Source: Sphagnum magellanicum
Taxonomy: Eukaryota > Streptophyta > Sphagnopsida > Sphagnales > Sphagnaceae
Direction: 5' to 3'
Assembly: GCA_021904315.1 (NCBI GenBank)
Contig: CM038919.1
Location: 20,191,666-20,255,665 of the forward strand
Length of the DNA: 64,000 nucleotides
Translations under genes and position numbers: made by a program
The notes under the pieces: model-generated
Seen by the model: only the letters and a program-made list of their open reading frames with translations
What the model was told of the DNA's origin: nothing
Database searches by the model: none
In this document: piece by piece, positions 59,060-64,000 of the stretch
Layout of the letters: each line of letters opens with the position of its first letter
Position numbering within the stretch: position 1 is the stretch's first letter

Positions 59060-59615
59060 AAATATTCATGGGGTTTAGGTTTTAAGGATTTAAGGTTTAG
59101 GGTTTACAATTTGGGTTTTAAGAAAAAGGTTTATATTTAAAGTTAGGTTTTAGGCTTTGAGGTTAGGTTTGAACATTAGGTGTAAGTTGTAAGATTTAGA
59201 ATTGACATTTAGGTTTTAAGGTTAAATTTACATTTTAAGGTTAAATTTAGGTTTTAGGTTTTAAAGTTAGGCTTTAGGCTTTAAGGTTAGGTTTAAAGGT
59301 TAAATTTTTTGTTTTCATATTAGGGTTAAATTTTAGAGTTAGGTTTAGGCTTTAAAGTTAGGATTTAGGTTTTAATGTTTAGTTGTAGATTTTAGGTTTT
59401 AGGGTAAGGTTTTTAGTTTTAGGTTTAATTTTAAGCTTTAAGGTTAGGGTTAAGGTTTTAATTTTACAACTTTGGTTTTAAGGTTTAAGGTTTTTTGGTT
59501 GGGTTTAGGTTTAGGCTTTAAGGTTAGGTTTTAATGTTAGGTTGTAGGTTTAAATTTTAGGTTTATACTTTAGGGTTTAGGCTTTACAATTAGGCTTTAG
59601 GGTGAAATTTTAGGG
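59060..59615. repeat. Degenerate telomere-like repeat block (TTTAGGG-derived)
   Basis: About 550 bp made almost entirely of GGTTTAGG, GGTTTTAAGG and TTAGGGTTT variants on the plus strand, with scattered units such as GGTTTAGGGTTTA. It looks like a decayed interstitial telomeric tract, or a low-complexity repeat that evolved from one. Confidence 0.7.
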
Positions 59616-60535
59616 GTTATAAATAATTTAAAACATGTAGTGATTAAGTTTTCAATTATTAGTAATTCTTAAAATTATATTTAATAAAAAATTATTTAAA
59701 ATTAAAATTTACATAATAATAACATATTTACACTAGACAATTTTAATAGGGTAATAAAAAAAACTATTCATAATTAAAGGATGGCAATCTTTGTCATTCA
59801 TGTTGATAGGTAGTGCAAAGGTTAAGGACTTGAATCTTCTTAAAGGAGGTGAGGGGTTTAAGTTGTCACACTTGTAACCCATGTGTCATTTAGCTCGCCT
59901 AGGTTAGGTGGCCTACCTACCTAGGTTACATGACCTAGGTAGTGACATGTGTCAACCATTCATTGGATGAAAAAATGAAAAAAAACATTTATTATATATT
60001 TTGAATATTTACATTACTTACATATATATTAATTGTTTTGTTTTAGAAATGCAAGTATTGCATTTTTAGAGCATATTGTGTTTTTGGGGGTTTCCACAAA
60101 TACACAACATGGGGGGGTGCATGTGTGGATATTGCGTAATATTTTTTTGTTTGGTGATGTGGATATGATGATGTAAGAATGACTGTTGAAAAATACTGAC
60201 ACATGGTGTTTTTTGTTAACACCCATATGAATGGGTAATGCATAATGATTTGCAATACCATTCAATTTTTCTTGTAGACATTTCATTTGGTTTTTTCCTT
60301 TACATTTTTAATAATCAAAATATGGAAATAGGTCCATTTTCACAAAATGAATAATACATGCACAATGCAATCTTGATCATCCATGAAAAGTAGTCATCCA
60401 ATTGTGTGTGTTCTAACTACCTACGTATGTCTTTTCAGATATTGTATTATTTGTAATCTCCAAACATAATAATATAATAAGTTATTGATTACTTAAATTA
60501 ATAATAATAATAATAATAATATTGAATAATACATA
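59616..60535. other. AT-rich intergenic DNA with TAGG-type repeats
   Basis: Includes TAGGTTAGGTGGCCTACCTA-type sequence at 59895-59945 and a (TAA)n microsatellite at 60499-60521 just before the CACTA-like terminus. No gene recognised. Confidence 0.4.
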
Positions 60536-63500
60536 CACTACTAGAATTCCTATACTTTTTACTATAATTTTTTGGTAAAAAAGACCCATTTTGGGCAAAC
60601 GTCAAAAAACCTCCCAACCATTTTTGACAAATCGTTTTGAATCTGTGACTAGGGCCATGTACTTTTTGACCAAGCCTAAGTTGGCATTTTTGATTAGTCA
60701 TTTCGATTAGTACTTTTGATTAGTCGTTTTGATGAGTATTTTTGATTAGTCATTTTAACTAATTAATATAATAGTCAAATGAATTTTTGATTGGTCAAAC
60801 ACCATTTTGATTAGGCAAATGTCATGTGGCATTTAAACAATGGCCACTTAAGTTAACCCACGTGGCATTTAAACATTGACCACTAGGTTATGCCATGTGG
60901 CATTTAAACATTGGCCACTAGTTATGCCACATGGATAGAACCTAAATAACCTACGTTAGATTAGATACCTACTCCTAAGGTCCTTATGTTTAGGAATTTA
61001 CAATCTAAACTCCTAGGCCTAGGAGCTTATAACTAACTAGGTATAGAAGCCTAAAGTAGGTTTGGGCAACCTAAACTATGACCTTTACTAGGCTTCCATG
61101 TACACCACCTAAATTAAACTTACACCTAAATGACTTAGGTAGGAAAATCTTATTTCATTTTGAATTTGGCCTTTACTGTGAGCAATTTCAGTTGGCTCAT
61201 CCCAAATGGCCTTCTTTTTAAAAATATTTTTAATGTTTTGGATGCTTATGGTGCATCTATTTATATTGTTCATCATTTGGAAAGGATGACAAAAATATGG
61301 GACAAATTTTTGGGAGAGAGAAACATTTTCACGTCCACACAGCACTAGAACCTTTTAGTTCACACAACATTATTCCTAAATAATTATGTAAGATACATAA
61401 ATTAAGTAAATAAATAAATAAAGAGGTAGGTAAATATGTATATTAATTAAATTAAAATAAAAATTAGCAATAGTTAATGTCTAGTTATTTAGTTATAATT
61501 GATAATTACAATCATATTATAAATCTTTGAATTATATATGATATCAAAATAGTTATAATGTATTATATTGTTGATCGATCCTTACAAGTTTGACCTAATT
61601 GATTATATATTATCAACAATGTATTTGTAATATTTAATATTTAACTATTTAATTACACATTCATTAATGTATTTTAGGTAAATAACTAGTTAACAAACTA
61701 ATAATTTATCATAGGTATATAATTGGCTTACCCTAGCCTATATAACTAGGTTACCTATAGGGCAAAATATAGGTAAATAGGTGGAATATAGGCATGGTAT
61801 GTATAAATAAATACACCTACGTATAAATTAATTGTATTTAAATAATTTTGCCACATACTTACATTACATAAGTTAGGTGGCTAATTTAAACTAAGAAATA
61901 TTAATTATGGCAAAACTAATGATTAGTAAAATAATGTTTAAACCAACCAAAAATTAAAAATAATTATGGAAAAATAACCATGGCTAAACTAAATATGGTT
62001 CAATTAGCTACATTTAAATAAATATGTTGCAATTAACCATGAATATAATAAATAAAGCTAAACTAACTAATGAATAAATATGGCTAAACTAACCATAAGT
62101 AAAATAAATACGGCCAAATTAACCAATGAATAAATATTTTATGATTACACTAGAAATGATTGAACTAACCATGAATAAAATAAATATGGCCAAATTAACT
62201 AAAGAATAAATAATTTATGGTTAAATAAACCGTGGTTAAACTAACCATGAATAAAATCAATATGCCTAAACTAACCAATAAATAAATATTTTATGGTTAA
62301 ATCAACTATGCATAAATTAATTATGGCTACAATATTTTTGGTAAATTTAGCCATGGCTAAGCTAAAAATGGTTACATTAACCATGAGTAAATAAATTTGG
62401 CTAAACTAACTACTAATAAAGTTAATATGGTTACATCAACTAATGAATATATATTTTATGGCAAAAATATTTATGCAAAAATTAATTTTAGTTCAAATAA
62501 ACAAGAATGAAATAATTATGGCAAAATTAAACATGGCCAAACTAAAAATGGTTAAACAAACCATGAATAAATAAATAAATATGGTTAAACTAATGACTAA
62601 TAAAGTTAATATGGTCAAACTAACTAATGAATAAATATTTAGTGGAAAACCAATTATGACTAAAATAAACACGACTGAAATAATCATGATAAAATTCACC
62701 ATGACTAAATTAAAAATGGTTAAACTAACCATGAGTAAAAAAATCTGGCTAAATTAACCAACAATAAATTTAGTATGGTTAAATTAACTAATGAATAAAT
62801 ATTTTATGGCAAAACCAATTATGAAAAAATTAATTATGATGAAAATAAAAATGAATGAAATAATTATGGTTAAAATAAATTTTAATAAAATAATTATGAA
62901 AAATTTAAACATGGCTAAACTATGAATGGTTACACTAACCATGAGTAAATAAATTTGGCTAAACTAATGACTAATAAAATTAATATGGGTAAAATAACTA
63001 ATGAAATTTTTTTTTATGGCAAACCAATTATGCAAAAATTAATTATGAATAAAATAATGATGAATGAAATAATTATGGCTAAAATCAAAATGGTTAAAAT
63101 AGTCATGGCAAAACCAACCATGGATAAATTATTAACCATGAATAAAATGAATTTGGCTAAAACAAACATGAGTGAAATAATTATGGCTAAAATCATTTTA
63201 AAAAATAATTATGGCAAAACCAACCATGGTTGAATTAAAATTTTAGTTTTAAATTAATTATGGGTCTATTGATTATGGTTAAATTTATTAGGGTAAAATA
63301 ATAATATGTTAAAAATAAATATAGTTAGTTTAGTTATGCTTATAGTAACCATGGTTAAATTCATTATGGCAAAACCAATAATGGCCCAAGTAGTAATGAT
63401 TTAATTGATGATGTTAAATTATTTATCATGGCTAAATTTACTAATGCTAAACCAATTATTGTTAAATTGACCATGGTTAGATTAATTATGGTTAATTTTA

Positions 63501-64000
63501 ATTTTAATTAGTTTTTCATAAGTAGTTGAACCATAATTAATTTCAATATAGTCAATTTAATCATAATTAGATAAACCATATGTATAATTAGTTGAATCAT
63601 AATTAATTTGGTCATGATTCTTTTAGTTATGATTCATTTTTACATTTTCCAATTTTTTCTATTTGGACAAACATAGTAAAAATGTTAAATGTAGTCCCAA
63701 CATACCCAACTAGTAGAATTTGTAATTGGCCCTTTTGGTTAGGTCATTGGTCACTTTGAATTAGCTTGCTTAGTTAGCCTTGTTGATTCAATATAATAGG
63801 TGTCCATGTTAACAAGGGCACTTGCTAATTTGACTATATTGGGTGTTCTTATTGACTAGGCTACTAACCAATTTGACTAGGTGGTATTTTAAAGTCTAAT
63901 TTGATTAGATGTCCGATTTGACTAATTGTCAAATAAATCATTCTGGTCAAATTGATCAATCAAAAAGCACTCATTGTCATTCAAGCCTCTGACATTTAGT
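60536..64000. mobile_element. CACTA-like element (left end; continues past the window)
   Basis: Starts CACTACTAGAATTCCTATAC, a CACTA-type terminus, followed by subterminal TTTTGATTAGTCA and TTTGGTCAAA motifs (60590-60800). The right part (63.65-64.0 kb) shows related motifs in inverted sense (TTTGACTAATTGTCAAA, TCAATTTGACT-like). Between are TAGG-type repeats and a long AT-rich degenerate tandem block. The layout parallels the 1.32 kb CACTA element at 32.6 kb. No transposase frame is seen. The right end and target duplication lie outside the window, so the call is tentative. Confidence 0.5.
61900..63640. repeat. Long AT-rich degenerate tandem block built on ATGGTTAAACTAACCATG
   Basis: About 1.7 kb of irregular 25-40 bp units such as AATTATGGCTAAACTAACC and ATGAATAAATAAATATGG. 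The core TGGTTA...TAACCA is self-complementary, so single strands could fold into many short hairpins. Open frames within it are repeat translations, not genes. Confidence 0.8.

Noticed and set aside
62493-63233. Open frames with hydrophobic or Met/Lys-rich repeats
   Set aside because: They arise from the ATGGTTAAACTAACC tandem block on the two strands and are not genes.
45600-64000. CRISPR-like arrays among the repeats
   Set aside because: Repeats are tandem without unique spacers, and the organism is a eukaryote.

Overview
The window looks like nuclear DNA from a green plant (streptophyte) with a large, AT-rich, repeat-filled genome. Three things point there: a 12-exon gene of a plant-specific Myb/SANT family with short GT-AG introns, plant-type telomere motifs (CCCTAAA), and plant-style transposons (Ty3/gypsy, MULE, CACTA, Tourist-like MITE). 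A captured piece of mitochondrial DNA carries cox1 with the reading MELAQPGNQ. From memory I associate that form with bryophytes, streptophyte algae and early vascular plants rather than seed plants, so a non-seed plant is my best guess, not a demonstrated fact.

Layout. 1-11 kb: AT-rich intergenic DNA with short TAGG-type repeats, a dispersed terminal-inverted-repeat family (3.3-5.7 kb), a MITE-like repeat (6.0-6.2 kb), a minisatellite (8.64-8.93 kb) and a perfect hairpin (9.66-9.71 kb). 11.4-16.7 kb: the only intact-looking gene, on the minus strand. Its 12 exons join in phase to 1,124 codons plus stop, with an HNH-like segment, a single SANT/Myb repeat and a coiled coil. 16.7-26.5 kb: its 5' flank, a Tourist-like MITE with TTA target duplications, a second copy of the 6 kb MITE, and several tandem repeats.

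26.6-34.5 kb: an old, broken Ty3/gypsy fossil on the minus strand. A 1.32 kb CACTA-type element sits at its 5' LTR/leader junction, and the empty site survives at the other LTR. A GC-rich LTR-like insert within it is flanked by 32-bp direct repeats. Two more copies of that GC-rich family lie at 40.8-41.9 and 42.4-43.4 kb.

42-47.7 kb: a nested set. A Mutator-like transposase remnant is interrupted by one GC-rich LTR-like copy and, within an apparent transposase intron, by a 2.76 kb CACTA-type element with matching termini and a TAC target duplication. That CACTA element carries a fragment of the mitochondrial atp4-cox1 junction. 53.3-55.4 kb: a decayed Helentron-type (Helitron) helicase followed by an apurinic-like endonuclease domain. 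59.0-59.6 kb: degenerate telomere-like DNA. 60.5 kb to the end: a CACTA-like terminus followed by long AT-rich degenerate tandem repeats.

No operon or multi-gene pathway is present. The biology here is one conserved plant nuclear protein gene surrounded by nested mobile elements. All coordinates outside the gene model and the CACTA, Tourist and direct-repeat termini are approximate.
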